A stretch of 64,000 nucleotides of DNA, taken from Cyphellophora europaea CBS 101466. Lineage: Eukaryota > Ascomycota > Eurotiomycetes > Chaetothyriales > Cyphellophoraceae. The translations under genes and the position numbers were made by a program. Below, one piece after another: positions 10,243-21,592 of the stretch. The notes beneath the pieces are model-generated. The model saw nothing but the letters and a program-made list of their open reading frames with translations, had not been told where the DNA came from and ran no database searches. The stretch covers positions 2,108,001 to 2,172,000 of the forward strand of contig NW_008481810.1 of NCBI RefSeq assembly GCF_000365145.1, given 5' to 3'. Position 1 is the stretch's first letter; each line of letters opens with the position of its first letter.

Positions 10243-11709
10243 ATGACCCTTGATACTACGCGACTGCACGTATCACCTCTGACGCCTGATCTCCTCCCGG
10301 TTGTGCTGGGTTCAACGTTCAAGAGTGCTGCACAGAATATATCATATCACGAGCTCCAGACGTACCCCGAAAAGAACTACGGTTTCATCGAATTGCCTAC
10401 GGCGGATGCCGCGCAATTCAAGAAGAAACTGAGTGGCGCCATTTTGAAAGGCACCAAGATGAAGGTAGAAGAAGCAAGACCAAAGAAGTCGTCAAGGCGA
10501 ACAGTGCAAGACACGGAGCCTGCGCGAGGCGCAGACTCTAGCCTCAAAACGAAACGGAAGCGCAAGGTCGCGGATGACGATGTTATGACTGGTCATCTGC
10601 TGTCGCCCGAGCGCAAAGTACAACGCGGATGGACCGAGGCGCGTAAAGAGAAGAGGGGGAAGAAAGATGATGCGAAGACTGAAAGGCAACATTCCAAATA
10701 CACAGACAAGGATGAGCTTTTGTTCAGGACAAGGGTACCTCCGAATAAAAGCAATCTGGTATTGAAGAAGTCCAAACAGGCGAGAAAGGCTAGGCATGGA
10801 GCGGAAGAGCATACTGTGCATGAGTTCGAGAAAACCACGTCGGAACCATCTTTTCTAAAGCATGAGCAAGCCCACAACAAGACCAGCCTGGAGTATGTCG
10901 ACGGCAAAGGCTGGGTTGACGAACATGGCAATGTGGTGGAAGGAGAGCCTTCATCAGTCAAGCGGAAACGGACGCAATCCAAGCGTACCGTAACAACCGG
11001 CCCGAGCTCGAAGAAAGCGCAGAAGCCACCCACGGAGGGGAAAGGTCACCTAGCCGTTGACCGGGACGCCGACACAGACTCGCCTTCCATGGACAGTTCT
11101 TCATCGGACGATAATGCCGAACAGGATTCGGGGTCCACTGGTTCTTCGTCAAGATTGAGTACACCAAAGCATACACTGAATGCCGCAGGCAACGCCAATG
11201 TCGAGCCTCTTAAGGCCCATCCGCTGGAGACAATATTCAAGAAGCCGCAGAAGCCTGTATCGCAAGATGTCGCCAAACCCTCGCTAGAAGTATCCACGGC
11301 ATTCTCATTTTTTGGCGGTGGAACGGATGACATTGAAGATGAGCCGGAGATCCCCTTGACTCCATTTACTTCTCAAGAGATGAGGAATCGTGGTCTACGA
11401 AGTGCCGCCCCAACGCCCGACACCGCCTATCCCAGCCGCTTCAATAGCTACGACAGTGCTGGCTTAACAGAAGGCGAGCTGTCAGAAGAAGATGGGGATG
11501 AGTCTGAGGCAAAAGGTGGTGGCCCGAGAGAGCCGTCACCCAAGCAGCTGAGGAGCGCGAGCAAACATCCTTCTGGCACTAGCAACTTCGAGAAAATGTT
11601 CTGGGACAAGCGAGGAGATAACAACCGGGCTTGGAAAGCTAGGCGGAGAGCTGTACTGAAGGACAAGCGACATCGAGAGAATCGGGCACGACGGCCAAAA
11701 ACTTGGTAG
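10243..11709 (+). CDS. probable nucleolar RRM protein (NOP8/NOL8-like)
   Basis: Single exon, 488 residues. The N-terminus (residues 5-82) has the strand pattern of one RNA-recognition motif, with TRLHVSPLTPDLLPVVLGS at its start and the RNP1-like NYGFIELPTADAA near 46-58. The rest is lysine/arginine- and serine-rich and acidic in patches, as usual for ribosome-biogenesis proteins. The last 40 residues (FEKMFWDKRGDNNRAWKARR onward) resemble the conserved C-terminus of Nop8/NOL8, which acts in 60S ribosomal subunit assembly in the nucleolus. Family assignment rests on this architecture and C-terminal motif and is only moderately sure. The first in-frame ATG was taken as start. Confidence 0.8.
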   Translation: MTLDTTRLHVSPLTPDLLPVVLGSTFKSAAQNISYHELQTYPEKNYGFIELPTADAAQFKKKLSGAILKGTKMKVEEARPKKSSRRTVQDTEPARGADSSLKTKRKRKVADDDVMTGHLLSPERKVQRGWTEARKEKRGKKDDAKTERQHSKYTDKDELLFRTRVPPNKSNLVLKKSKQARKARHGAEEHTVHEFEKTTSEPSFLKHEQAHNKTSLEYVDGKGWVDEHGNVVEGEPSSVKRKRTQSKRTVTTGPSSKKAQKPPTEGKGHLAVDRDADTDSPSMDSSSSDDNAEQDSGSTGSSSRLSTPKHTLNAAGNANVEPLKAHPLETIFKKPQKPVSQDVAKPSLEVSTAFSFFGGGTDDIEDEPEIPLTPFTSQEMRNRGLRSAAPTPDTAYPSRFNSYDSAGLTEGELSEEDGDESEAKGGGPREPSPKQLRSASKHPSGTSNFEKMFWDKRGDNNRAWKARRRAVLKDKRHRENRARRPKTW

Positions 11710-12440
11710 CGGGCTGGATAATCGAAGGTGCGCCCAACCAGCACTTTGTTGTCCCCCAAGTGATCGCGCGGACCTTACCGTACCACATAATTATAATGAA
11801 GTCGGTCGAACAGGGCAGTGGTCGCCTCGTGTCATACTCACTGGGGACGAAAGCGGTCTCAGACTCATGTGAACACGTCGACCCGTATCTGCTGCGTAGG
11901 TCAAGACTTCCCGAGTCACAAAGATTTGTGCGTACTACGCAGACCCTCGCGCTGCCTGGAGTATCAGTGAGTGGGCTTACTCTTCGCACGAGAACCAGAT
12001 CATTGTACTGTGTAGTCCGTAGCCCCAAAAGGCAAACGCTTTACTCGGCCTAGACGAAGCCCTACGCGTTGCTGATCAGTAAACCGAGTTCGCGCAAGCG
12101 GTGCATACAGTCCCGCGTTGCCCGGTGCCAAGCCTTCCGTTAGTTTTGCTCTAAGCACGCTTCGCCGATGTCTAAATCGGCCGCCCGGCCCTGGCCCTTA
12201 GGCAACAAGATTGTGGAAGCACCGGGATTGGGACTCTGAGCCACCTGGCCTCAACTCTACTAAGCCACTCGGAGTCTCCTGTATCTCGTCCGTTGGGGTG
12301 CTGCGAGTTGTGCGCATAACGTGGTTGAGCTCGGCGCCGGTATAAAGAGGTCTCCCAGCTGTTCTCGCGTAGTGGCATCCACATGATGCGCGTCAAGCGC
12401 GAGGAGTACGGTTGCATACAATAATTCCAGACAATCACCA
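11710..12440. other. intergenic region without a supported gene
   Basis: A 116-codon plus frame (11703-12053) and small minus frames show no domain. Expected to contain a 3' UTR and the promoter of the next Zn2Cys6 gene. Confidence 0.45.
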
Positions 12441-13777
12441 ATGCCGCCAAAACACCAGCGGAGAAGCCATACGAAGAGCAAGAGTGGCTGTTCTCAATGC
12501 AAACAGAGGCGTATCAAGGTATCTCAATGTGCTGCCTTGTTGCCTAGAAGGCTCCACTCACACCAGACAGTGTAATGAGGTGCATCCCGTCTGCTATAAC
12601 TGCGAGCGAAGACAGATAACATGCGACTTCTCTTTGACACCGCCAGAAACAAGCACATCGCCACAGTGGACCAACAGTACTGATGGAAAGGCGACTAACG
12701 GCGATGCGTCGCAGCAGCTAACTCTCCGATCACCAGGTGCTCTGGCCACGCCGCAACAGCTGCCACTCAACCCTTTTGATGCACCGGACCTGATCAGCTC
12801 GAGACCGACAACAGATCTTGACGTGGTGGACCTAAGACTTCTTCACCATTTCACCACGGTCGTTGCGGTGGAGTTGGCATCTCCGGTAGAGAAACATCCG
12901 GATACGCTGCTGTTATGGCAGGAGCATCTCGTTAAGCTTGGTTTCAAGCACGAGTTTCTTCTCCGCGGCATCCTCGCGGTGGCTGCGTACCACATCGCCT
13001 ATGCCTCCCCCGAACGAAGCGAGGAGTACGGCTTGATAGCTTCGAGGCATCAAAGCTTGGCTTTGAATCAATTCCAAGAAGTGCTCGCTCGGGTTGACGA
13101 CTCTAATTGCCACGCACTCTTCGGATTCTCGTGCCTGATCATCATTCTAACCTTCGCCAGCAGCCCCAAGAGCCAACCGGCGGACTTCAATGCAGATGTG
13201 CTGCAGTGGTTCCACATGCTAAGAGGTGGCAAGATCGTCCTTGACATGTTCCCAGAAGCCATCAAGTGCAGCTTTTTGAAGCCACTCCTGGATGAGATGG
13301 CATATACGGAGAACACAGCGACCTACAGCATTCCAGGCGCAGACCGGATCACTGATCTATTTCGCATCTGCAATATCTCAAGCCATGAGCGCGAAACGTC
13401 GCAAGCATATACGATGGCGATTCATACGCTGCTCAGTGTATTCACCCAGACGAGCATCTGCCGGACTCGAGGTCACGACGGACTGCTTGCATCTCTGGTT
13501 TGGCCCGTTCACCTCCCGCCCAAATTCGTTGACCTCCTGAGTGAGAAGCAACCAGAAGCACTGGTCATCCTGGCTCACTACTGCGTGCTGATCTCATGGG
13601 GTGAGACGAAAGACAACTGGTTCATCAGTGGGTGGGGTCGGTAGTAAGTCTCCTGTCAGCTTTGGTCGGTGGAGTTGAACTGACGAAGTTTCTAGTATGA
13701 TGGAGACTATCAAGGAGAGCGTCCCTGACACCTGGCACGAGCATTTGAAGTGGCCCGAGGAAATGCTTTCGACATAA
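12441..13777 (+). CDS. Zn2Cys6 transcription factor, UPC2-like architecture
   Basis: Three exons (12441-12518, 12571-13643, 13696-13777) give 410 residues. Cys 17, 20, 27, 34, 37 and 44 form CX2CX6CX6CX2CX6C; the first intron sits exactly before Cys27. The start ATG gives a basic N-terminus (MPPKHQRRSHTKSKSG) typical of these factors. The body begins with LRLLHHFTTVVAVELA and FLLRGILAVAAYHIAY, the pattern of the fungal factor domain in sterol-uptake-regulator (UPC2/ECM22)-like proteins. The last intron (13644-13695) converts an apparent stop at GWGR into a C-terminus continuing YMMETIKESV...WPEEMLST, as expected for the family. The specific target is not predictable. Family membership is firm, the UPC2 comparison is only by architecture. 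Confidence 0.87.
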
Positions 13778-14529
13778 AATCGGCCAAAAGGTACCTGCGA
13801 GCGGCTGCAGGCTCTCGGGGATCGTTAAGTCGAGTCGGCGCACATAACTATATGACCATCGATGACGCTTCAAATGGCTATGCGACAGCTATGAATGGAC
13901 GAATGTATCATTCTTACGGGTGAGGTGGTAACGAACGAGGATATAATAAGGTACTTGGCAATGAGAGCGGCTCAAGTGGCTGTGGCTGTGGCTGCGGAAA
14001 TCATCCCCGGCGCAAGCCATGGCAGTTTGTAATTGGCCTCGGCGCCTGATGGGCGTTTTGATGGCTTCACTCATTTCCGCCTGTGCCATCATCGAACACG
14101 GCTTAACAACCTCGCCTTAAAATAACGTTGCGACCTCTGCAACTCTACCTGATATTCGCGCGAAGCAATCATGTTCGCGCGTAGCGGTGGCATGATTCCA
14201 ATGCGACGCTTCGCGTCTCAAATCAGCCTTGGTGCACGCGAGCTTGGCCCCCTGAAACGGCAATTAAGCGCCCCTTGTCGCAGGTAGGCCAGAGACTTTG
14301 CACCAACCACCACCACTCCTTCACCCTTCTTCCCCTCGCTCATCTTGCTTGCAAATCTCTGCTTGTCGCATTGCTCTCACTCTTTTGATCTTTCGGCATT
14401 CGTTGCTGTTCACACTCACTACAGTTGCACCGTTTTTTTCGTAGGTTCGAGCCGGCCTCCCTACGTGCGACCATCTAAGAACATCTCAATCGCTACCTAC
14501 TTCCCACCGGTGCAGGACAACCGTAAGCC
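13778..14529. other. intergenic region; promoter of the tetraspanin gene with CG-rich palindromes
   Basis: No coding region supported. It contains a perfect palindrome TTCGCGCGAA (14155-14164) and an inverted repeat, described separately. The CT-rich stretch around 14310-14400 looks like a transcription start and leader. Confidence 0.45.
14157..14181. repeat. inverted repeat CGCGCGAA / TTCGCGCG upstream of the tetraspanin gene
   Basis: The left arm is 14157-14164 and the right arm 14174-14181, with a 9-nt spacer; the left arm also lies within the self-complementary TTCGCGCGAA. Sites of this shape resemble E2F/SBF-type elements, so a regulator-binding site is possible, but this is inference. 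Confidence 0.5.
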
Positions 14530-15257
14530 ATGAACGGCGGCAACAAGATTCTCTGGGCCTTCATCGGCTTCGAGACTCTCTACTTAGGCTGCGCCATCCT
14601 CCACCTCGTGATTCCTCTCACTACACACGCCTCGCTGGGACGAGCACCCAACCGCGATAATGTTGCAGGTGATCTACTGCTCGACCACTGCCCTCTCACA
14701 GGTATGGACATTGTGCAACAACAGACGTGCTTTTGCTAACAACGTGACCAGCATCCCTCGTCAATTCGATCCTCATGTTCGTCGTCTTCCTCATGTCCCT
14801 CCCAGCGATGTTCATCAAAACCAACCGCAAATGGCTCATTGTCCACGCGTGGGGCATTGTGATCACTGCCTTCGTCTCCCTCGGGATCGGTCTTCGAATC
14901 TGGTTTGACACTCTCGAGACGCACAAGAATCTTGAACCCATCTGGAACAGCCAGGAAGAGTTTGTGCAGTCACTCTTGCAGTCCCGCTTCGAATGCTGCG
15001 GCTACAACAACCCCAGCTTGTTTATCCGCGACCAGACTTGCCCCACGGCCGCCGTCGCCGCCCAACTCGGATCCTGCACGGTTCCCTTTGGAAGTTTTGC
15101 CAACCAGTTCTTGGACGTCGTCTTCACCGGCTTCTTCGGCTTCTGCGCCGTCGACATGCTCCTTTTGCTTGCTACGATGTGTTTAATCAAGGACCGCAAA
15201 GAGCGGGAACGCTTCAGGAAGATTGACATGAAGCTCGGTGGCATGCAGGTTCTGTAA
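14530..15257 (+). CDS. tetraspanin
   Basis: Two exons (14530-14701, 14752-15257; 50-nt intron with a GCTAAC branch) give 225 residues. Four membrane segments are seen at about 7-30, 60-80, 85-110 and 182-206, with the large loop between the third and fourth. The loop carries the tetraspanin signature CCG at 139-141 (ECCGYNNP) and further cysteines (Cys in QTCPTA and GSCTVP) that would form its disulfides. The short C-terminal tail is basic (KDRKERERFRKIDMKLGG). Fungal tetraspanins act in plasma-membrane organisation; PLS1 members are needed for host penetration in plant pathogens. This one is not clearly assigned to PLS1 or TSP2/3. It converges closely on the Zn2Cys6 gene downstream (160 bp between stops). 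Confidence 0.9.
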
Positions 15258-15417
15258 ATTCGAAGGGCGATGATGCGGACCCATTTAGCGCTTTATTTCG
15301 AATTTGCAAGATTTATAGAAAGATCCAACACCACCTACGACACCCAGGCATCTAGCGAAGGCGTACTCGAATCTATAGTGCAGGTTGAGCAGTGATCGTG
15401 ACCACTGCACATTATAT

Positions 15418-17192
15418 TTATAGCTCCAAAAGAAATCTATCGATCGCACTACCTTTTAACTCATAGCCAACAGCCTTTGCCATGAATCCGAGCCAGTCGT
15501 CCAATGCTGCGCCGTAGGTCTCGTCCAGATATCTGACTACAGCCGTGCATTCACGAACGGCTCTCGACCGGCACCACCAATGGTTGGTGTATGTGAGTAT
15601 TGCCATGAACCAGCCATATACGACCAGTGCCTTGGCATCTCGAGCCTCCAACCGACAAATGAACTGTAGCAAGTCAGCAGCTTTCCAGAAACAGTAGAAT
15701 GTCAACAGGTCCGCATGGGCAGGGTGGCGAGTATGGCATCTAGATGTCACCTCAAGCTCAAGCTCGTTCCGCGGCTACTTTGTACAAACGCGCCTCGCTT
15801 TGGTGCTCAACACCAAAAAGCAGGGAACGAATCGTGTACTTACCGCCTCATCAACCCCCTGCATAAACTGCAAGTATTGCAAGCACCTCCCGTCATGCGT
15901 GGCGCCGTTCCCAGCCTCCACGGATTCCCACACCGCCAATATCGACACTAACCTCCGCACCACTCTCAGATATCGGTGTCCGTCGATTCCGTCATCGTCG
16001 CGAATGGCCCAGAAGGCACACCACGCCTCCGGCACGCCTTCTGTGCCATCCCTTTCGTCATAGAGCACGTTGTGGTCCAACCCTTCGAAGAATGCCAGCC
16101 ATGCACTGCCCCGCTTCGCCTTGATGCTCAGTCCGCCCATCAGGGGTGCGAACCCGAGCTGGATCCGCAACCAGTGCAGCGGCTGCTCGCCGCCGTAGCC
16201 GAGAAACGGCCAGCGGCGGACGTCGTCTTCGGCCTCGGGAAGGCCGGCAAAGGACAGCATGTTCAAGAGCATGCAGGTCGTCAGCAACGGGTCGATCTGG
16301 GTCGTTTCAGACAGCGACGAGAGGGCGGTGCGGAAGCCGGCGGTGGCGGAGAGGTGGTGGCCGGCTTCGACGACGGCAAAGTCGTCGTTTGTGCTGGCTA
16401 GGGCGGCCGTCAGGGTCCGGGGTGGGGGTTGCGTTAGCGATGGGTTGCTCCGGAAGCGGATGTGCAGGGCGGACGCGGCGAGGAGCGCGTGCATGACGTG
16501 AACATGCGACTGAGCGATGGACAGGACGTCGATATGAAAGTTACGTTGTGATTCGGCGAACTAGAAAAAGTGTCAGGTCCTCGCACGTGTGCATCGCTAA
16601 GCGCAGTTGAGGTGGGAAATGCTGCTTTACCAAGGACGGCCCAACCATTCCGTGCGCCAACCAGTCCAGCATGGTCAGATCGTAGCGTGAACAGAAGGCG
16701 CCAGACTCGCTCAAGATCGAAGGCGAAGTCTTCCCGGGCCATAAGGTCGGCCAGAGGATGCTAGAGGGATCACGTCGCCGCTGAACGTGACAGGAATTCG
16801 GGACAAGGGAGGTGCGCGAACGTGTTGTATCGCGGGTTTCCCTGCTCAAAGCGCGCCTCGACTTGAGCTGACTACTGCCGGTGTAGGGACAGTCCATACC
16901 CCGCCGGCTGCAAGGTCCGCATACTGGCCGTTCTTCATCACACTACAGCAGCATCACGTTAGTGCCAAGAGGCAGTTAACTCCAAGAGTGGCACACGCAT
17001 TGGTATTCGTGCAATACCATCGTCGATACTGGAGCAAACAACATAACCGAAACCGCATTGACTTACCTTGACGCGTCTCTCCTTGCAGTTTCGACACCCA
17101 GCTCGGCTTTTCGTGTGCGACTTGCGAACCTTGTAGGCCCTGACAGACTCGGAAGGGTCTCGAGGATCAAAGACGAAGACTTTACCAGACAT
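15418..17192 (-). CDS. Zn2Cys6 transcription factor
   Basis: Four exons (17192-17067, 16942-16631, 16560-15844, 15774-15418) give 503 residues. The zinc cluster is Cys 33, 36, 43, 50, 53, 60 (CX2CX6CX6CX2CX6C) with a 124-nt intron placed just before Cys43. A long serine/arginine linker follows. The helical fungal factor domain is seen in HVHVMHALLAASALHIR and FRTALSSLSETTQIDPLLTT, and the C-terminus in LVVYGWFMAILTYTNHWWC. All joins are in phase. The last intron (15843-15775) ends at TAG but has no clear branch site, so the 12 or so residues after it (PRNELELEV) are uncertain; alternative acceptors at GAG sites nearby would shorten it. Target unknown. Confidence 0.8.
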
Positions 17193-17675
17193 TGATGCGG
17201 CTCGGTCACGACAACACAAAGGGTTTGGAGTTGAATATGCTCGCTGCAAGTGGTAAACGAGGTGTCGCAGCAAGTGCAGGTCTGATCGTGGTTCCGCCAG
17301 GCGCAAGGAAACGTCCGAGCCTGGGTTCACTGGGGCCGGGGCATCACGAGAAGTGTTTGCTCACATACGCCGAGCACAGACGTTCGAGGCTCAGCTGTGC
17401 TTGCTCTAGCTGCGAGGCAGAATTAGCCGTACGACTGAGTGACGAGAACAGATCGATCTAAAACACATGGTAAGTAGTAGGCTACACTGGACATGGGGCG
17501 GTGGAGAAAACCTATTGGACGCAGTACCCCCGCGAAGTCTTAGCGATCTCTCGTTTTCTATGTTGGGACTAGAGCCAACCCCACCTCCAGCCACTGCTCC
17601 CCGAATACGTGGACGAGGACCATGATGTCGGAGTTGGACTTTGTAAACATAGCCACGAGTCTGCTCTTGAGAAGT
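17193..17675. other. intergenic region
   Basis: Upstream of the Zn2Cys6 gene and downstream of pyruvate decarboxylase; nothing coding seen. Confidence 0.4.
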
Positions 17676-19415
17676 CTATGCATTGCCAGCGGCGCGCTGT
17701 TCCGCCTCCTTTTGTGCATTTATCATCTTGAGTAACGGACCGGCCGGCGCGTCCTCACGGTCCATAAAGATCTCCACCATTCGTAACCCTTTGCTCGTGA
17801 CGAGTCGCTCGTCAACCAAAACTTTCTCTAGATCGCCCCATGTCTTGGCGGTTGCCGTAAATGTGTCGTCCCTGGCTCCAAAAGCGGCAGGAGTTAGCAA
17901 GTAATTCCAGCGGGCGACGTCATTGTAGCCTTGGTTGAGACCGTGGATGCACCGTTCAATAGTGTACCCGTCATTATTGATCAGGAATAAGACGAGGTTC
18001 AGGTTTTCCTTGATGATGGTGGACAGCTCCTGCGCTGTCATCTGGAAGCTTCCATCGCCGATAAGGAGGATAGTCCTAGCATCTTTGAGGTCATGATACC
18101 TGGACTTGGCAATGAGTTCTCGCTGTGCCAAAGCAGCACCCTGAGAAGCAGGTAGCATGTAACCTATCGACAACCAGGTAACGGGAGTGAACAGGCGTGT
18201 GTTTTTCGGCAGAGGCATTACGCGGCTTCCGTAGCCAGCTGTGCCCGTCTCACCAAAGACAATGTCTCCAGGCTCCAGGAAGTTGGATAAAAGGCCCCAG
18301 AGCTTGTCCTGTGAGATAGCCCCATCGCTGTGAACCGACGAGAATTGAACGGCCGCAGGTCGGAAGAGTGTAGGATATGGGCTGTAGGACTTGATCTTCG
18401 ACAATTCGAGCTGCTTGAGGAAAAGGGCTACAGCGTGCTTGGCGGGGATATCACGGAACACTTCGTTCCCCAGTTTGATTTCGGTGTCGGAGAAAGAGAT
18501 TGTCAGCTCTGCTTTTGGAATACTCGTGTACGAGTACGAGTTCGTGCTGCTGAAATGAGGGCCAAAGCAGATGACGAGGTCGGAACCATTGAAAAAGTCT
18601 TGTGCCTCCTGGCTATCGAAGGTGCCTTGGTAGATGCCATGAACGTTGGGAAGCGTTTCGTCCAACAGGCCTTTGGCGAATGTGGTGGTCCACGTGGGCC
18701 ACTTGGTGGCCTCGACCACCTGCTGCACCTCTTCGACGATATTCAGGGCCCTGCTCTCACCGTCGACAAGAATGATAGGTTGTTTTGCAGCATAAACTCT
18801 GTCAAAGACCTTCTGCAGCGCTTGGTCATGTGCAGGAGTGTGAATGGCATTGGGTATCTGAAGAGGCGTCGAGAGGCTGTCTTCTGCAACTGATGCACCG
18901 ACTAGATCAACAGGCACCTCGATGTACACTGGACGGCTGTGAATAATACATTGCTGCAAGACGTGGTCGATCTGCGCTGGGGTGGTCCGAGGGTCTCTCA
19001 GGCTTGTCTGAGCAATAGTCACATGTGCGTGCATTTGCCCGAATCTGCGGTACTCGCCATCATTGAAGGTGTGGTGGATGAGCAGACGGTTGTCCTGGGA
19101 TGCGCGGGCCGGGGTACCGACTATGTGCACGACTGCTGCGCGTTCCGTATACGCGCCTGCGATCGCGTTGATGGCTGACAACTCGCCGACTCCAAATGTC
19201 GTGATGAGTGCCCCAATACCGTTGATTCGGGCGTACCCATCCGCAGCGTAGCCGGCGTTGAGCTCGTTACAGTTGCCAACCCAGTGGATCCCTGCAGGTT
19301 CGACATAGTCGAGGAGTGTCAAATTATAGTCACCAGGAACGCCATGGATCGACCCCACTCCTAATTGCTTGAGACGCTTGAACAAGTATTCTGCTAGCTT
19401 AATTGTCTGGGTCAT
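17676..19415 (-). CDS. PDC1: pyruvate decarboxylase
   Basis: Single exon; from the second in-frame ATG (19415, MTQTIKLAEYLFKRL) the protein has 579 residues, close to the 560-570 usual for fungal enzymes. An ATG eight codons upstream is also possible. It decarboxylates pyruvate to acetaldehyde in the cytosol using thiamine diphosphate and Mg. Visible signatures: VGNCNELNAGYAADGYAR with the catalytic Glu near residue 50; the double-His region LLIHHTFNDGEY; and the cofactor motif GDGSFQMTAQELS to NNDGYTIE at about 453-485. No intron and no broken frame. It shares a short divergent promoter (352 bp) with the Rab escort protein gene. Confidence 0.96.
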   Translation of the reverse strand: MTQTIKLAEYLFKRLKQLGVGSIHGVPGDYNLTLLDYVEPAGIHWVGNCNELNAGYAADGYARINGIGALITTFGVGELSAINAIAGAYTERAAVVHIVGTPARASQDNRLLIHHTFNDGEYRRFGQMHAHVTIAQTSLRDPRTTPAQIDHVLQQCIIHSRPVYIEVPVDLVGASVAEDSLSTPLQIPNAIHTPAHDQALQKVFDRVYAAKQPIILVDGESRALNIVEEVQQVVEATKWPTWTTTFAKGLLDETLPNVHGIYQGTFDSQEAQDFFNGSDLVICFGPHFSSTNSYSYTSIPKAELTISFSDTEIKLGNEVFRDIPAKHAVALFLKQLELSKIKSYSPYPTLFRPAAVQFSSVHSDGAISQDKLWGLLSNFLEPGDIVFGETGTAGYGSRVMPLPKNTRLFTPVTWLSIGYMLPASQGAALAQRELIAKSRYHDLKDARTILLIGDGSFQMTAQELSTIIKENLNLVLFLINNDGYTIERCIHGLNQGYNDVARWNYLLTPAAFGARDDTFTATAKTWGDLEKVLVDERLVTSKGLRMVEIFMDREDAPAGPLLKMINAQKEAEQRAAGNA

Positions 19416-19767
19416 ACTGGGCGAACCGGTTGTACACAAGATTCAACACAAAGATGGCTCAGGGGATAATACATCAAAGAGGGAGGTCTCGGTCCTTTAT
19501 TGACCACCGATATGCGTGGCTACCCGGTCTTTGGGCGAGTCTGCCAAACGCGCGCCCGATGATCAGCTCGGACAGCCTCGGCAGGCGCGATAACGTTCGT
19601 GGGTTACGCCGCACCTACTCCGGACAACTTGACCCGCTTCGCTTCCAAGCTCCGGAGTCCATAATGATCCGGTCCGAAACACGTTTTCCTGCATATCTCA
19701 TCGAACTTCCACCAACTTGCATCTTCCCCTTCTACGGTGACAGCCTCGCCTCTCCAGGTGATCTCAG
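19416..19767. other. divergent promoter between PDC and the Rab escort protein gene
   Basis: 352 bp between the two start codons. A 125-codon plus frame spans it without any recognisable motif. No specific operator is identified. Confidence 0.45.
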
Positions 19768-21592
19768 ATGGAGAGCTTGACCGAGGAAACTTGGGATCTG
19801 GTCATATCCGGAACCAGCCTTCAGCAGTCCTTACTTGCACTGTCAGTACGATTCTCGCATGCTTGTCAGTACGCGTCTGACTGACTCAAGCTCTTGGGAA
19901 AAGGTCGCTATCTCGATCAGGTAAAAAGATACTACACGTTGACCGTAATGGATACTATGGTGGAAGTGATGCGGGCTTCAGCTTGCAGGAAGTCGACACC
20001 TGGGTGAAAGATTTGCAAAAAGGCAAGAATTCCTCGCAGCCTTTCGACAACATACTGACTTTTGTAGGTAGTAGCCAGGTATTCTCCGAACCTCAACTAG
20101 CACACATTGAAGTGTCTACCGACGACGACGGCCCTCGATTGGGACCTTCAAGGGCCTACACACTGAGCCTGAATCCTCAGATTGTGTATGCCCGATCTGA
20201 CTTCCTTCCCACACTTGTATCTTCACAAATACACGCGCAGCTTGAGTTTCTTGCTGTTGGATCCTGGTGGGTACTGCGAAACAACGAGTTGCGCAAGATT
20301 CCAAGCACAAGAGAAGATGTGTTCAATGATGACACCTTATCGGTCCGTGACAAGAGGAGTTTAATGAAGTTTCTGCGCTTCGTACTCCAGGACGAGGATC
20401 ATTCGCCTATCGAAAGCATTGATAGTCCAGAAACTACCCTAAAGCAGACACTCGAGGGCTTCAAGATTCCCGAATCCTTGCATTCGCCGATCCTTGCATT
20501 AGCATTATCGACGCAGCCGTCCACCCTTACCAATTCTGACCACGCAATCCGCCGGATCAGACGGCACTTGCAGTCAGTTGGATACTTTGGACCGGGCTTC
20601 GGAGCTGTGATTGCGAAATACGGCGGCAACTCTGAAATAGCACAAGTTGCTTGCAGAGCACAAGCTGTGGGAGGCGGAGTTTATCTGCTAGGCTCTGGTA
20701 TTCATAATATCGACCATGTTAATCAAGAGGAACCCGAAGGCTCTCAACAACCGCCACTCCGTGTCACACTAACGGATGGCACAATTGTGCGAGCACATCG
20801 CGTGGTGGGAGGTATAGACGATGTACCAATACCTACACCAGTGCCCTTTTCTGCTGAAGGCGAAGCTACTATGCTCCAGAGCATAAGCATCATCTCAGAT
20901 CCCCTGAGCGACTTGCTCTCACCAACCTCCGACAACGGACCAGTACCTGCTGCTGCCATCATCCTCGTGGAGCGCGCCAATGGCTCTGGACAGCCTCCCA
21001 TCTATTTGCAGGTTCACTCTGAGGATACTGGCGAATGCCCTGCTAATCAAAGTAAGTCTGTCGTCTTTTGTCTTCTATCCTGTGATGATTTGTAACATTA
21101 CTTATCTACATTGCCTGAGGCTTTTGCCTGTGCTGAGATATACACCTCTGACAACCTGATTGGGACTCTTTGGCGAACTTTTGATGCGAATTCCGTCTCT
21201 CAATCACGTTACTGATCTGGCATCGACTCTCAGGTGTTGTCTACGCATGTATGCATTCCAACTCCCAGGAAAATAATGCCGTCCTGTACGATGCTGTTTC
21301 AGAACTCATTGGCGCCGTTGGTCAGATGAACACGAAGCGAAATCCCAAGATACTGTGGCATCTATCATATCGGACTCGGCTACATTCCACTGAGATGGCC
21401 CTTACAAGCGAGCCGCTGTATAGTAATAGCAACGTTGGTATAGTATCGCGCCGCTTCGATCTCGCCGTGGAGGACGAGATCACAAAGCCCATACGTTCGC
21501 TCTGGGACGACATCATTGGTGCCGAAGCACTCAACCATCCGTTTCTACTGTTCGAAGAGCGCGGACAGAGCCTTGAAGATGACAACGACTGA
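19768..21592 (+). CDS. MRS6: Rab escort protein / Rab geranylgeranyltransferase component A
   Basis: Three exons (19768-19841, 19904-21051, 21234-21592) give 526 residues. The first exon starts MESLTEETWDLVISGTSLQQ and joins in phase to SRSGKKILHVDRNGYYGG, together forming the FAD-like nucleotide fold of the GDI/REP family. Later GYFGPGFGAVIAKYGGNSEIAQ and the GGGVYLLGSGI motif match the substrate-binding core. It presents newly made Rab GTPases to the geranylgeranyltransferase. REP rather than GDI is preferred because of the DLVISGTxLxQSLLAL start and the length over 500. The first intron uses donor GTCAGT; the second (182 nt) is longer than its neighbours. Confidence 0.92.

Noticed and set aside
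14441..14460. A GGTTCGAGCC stretch like the B box of a tRNA gene
   Set aside because: No A box or cloverleaf can be drawn around it; it sits in the tetraspanin leader.
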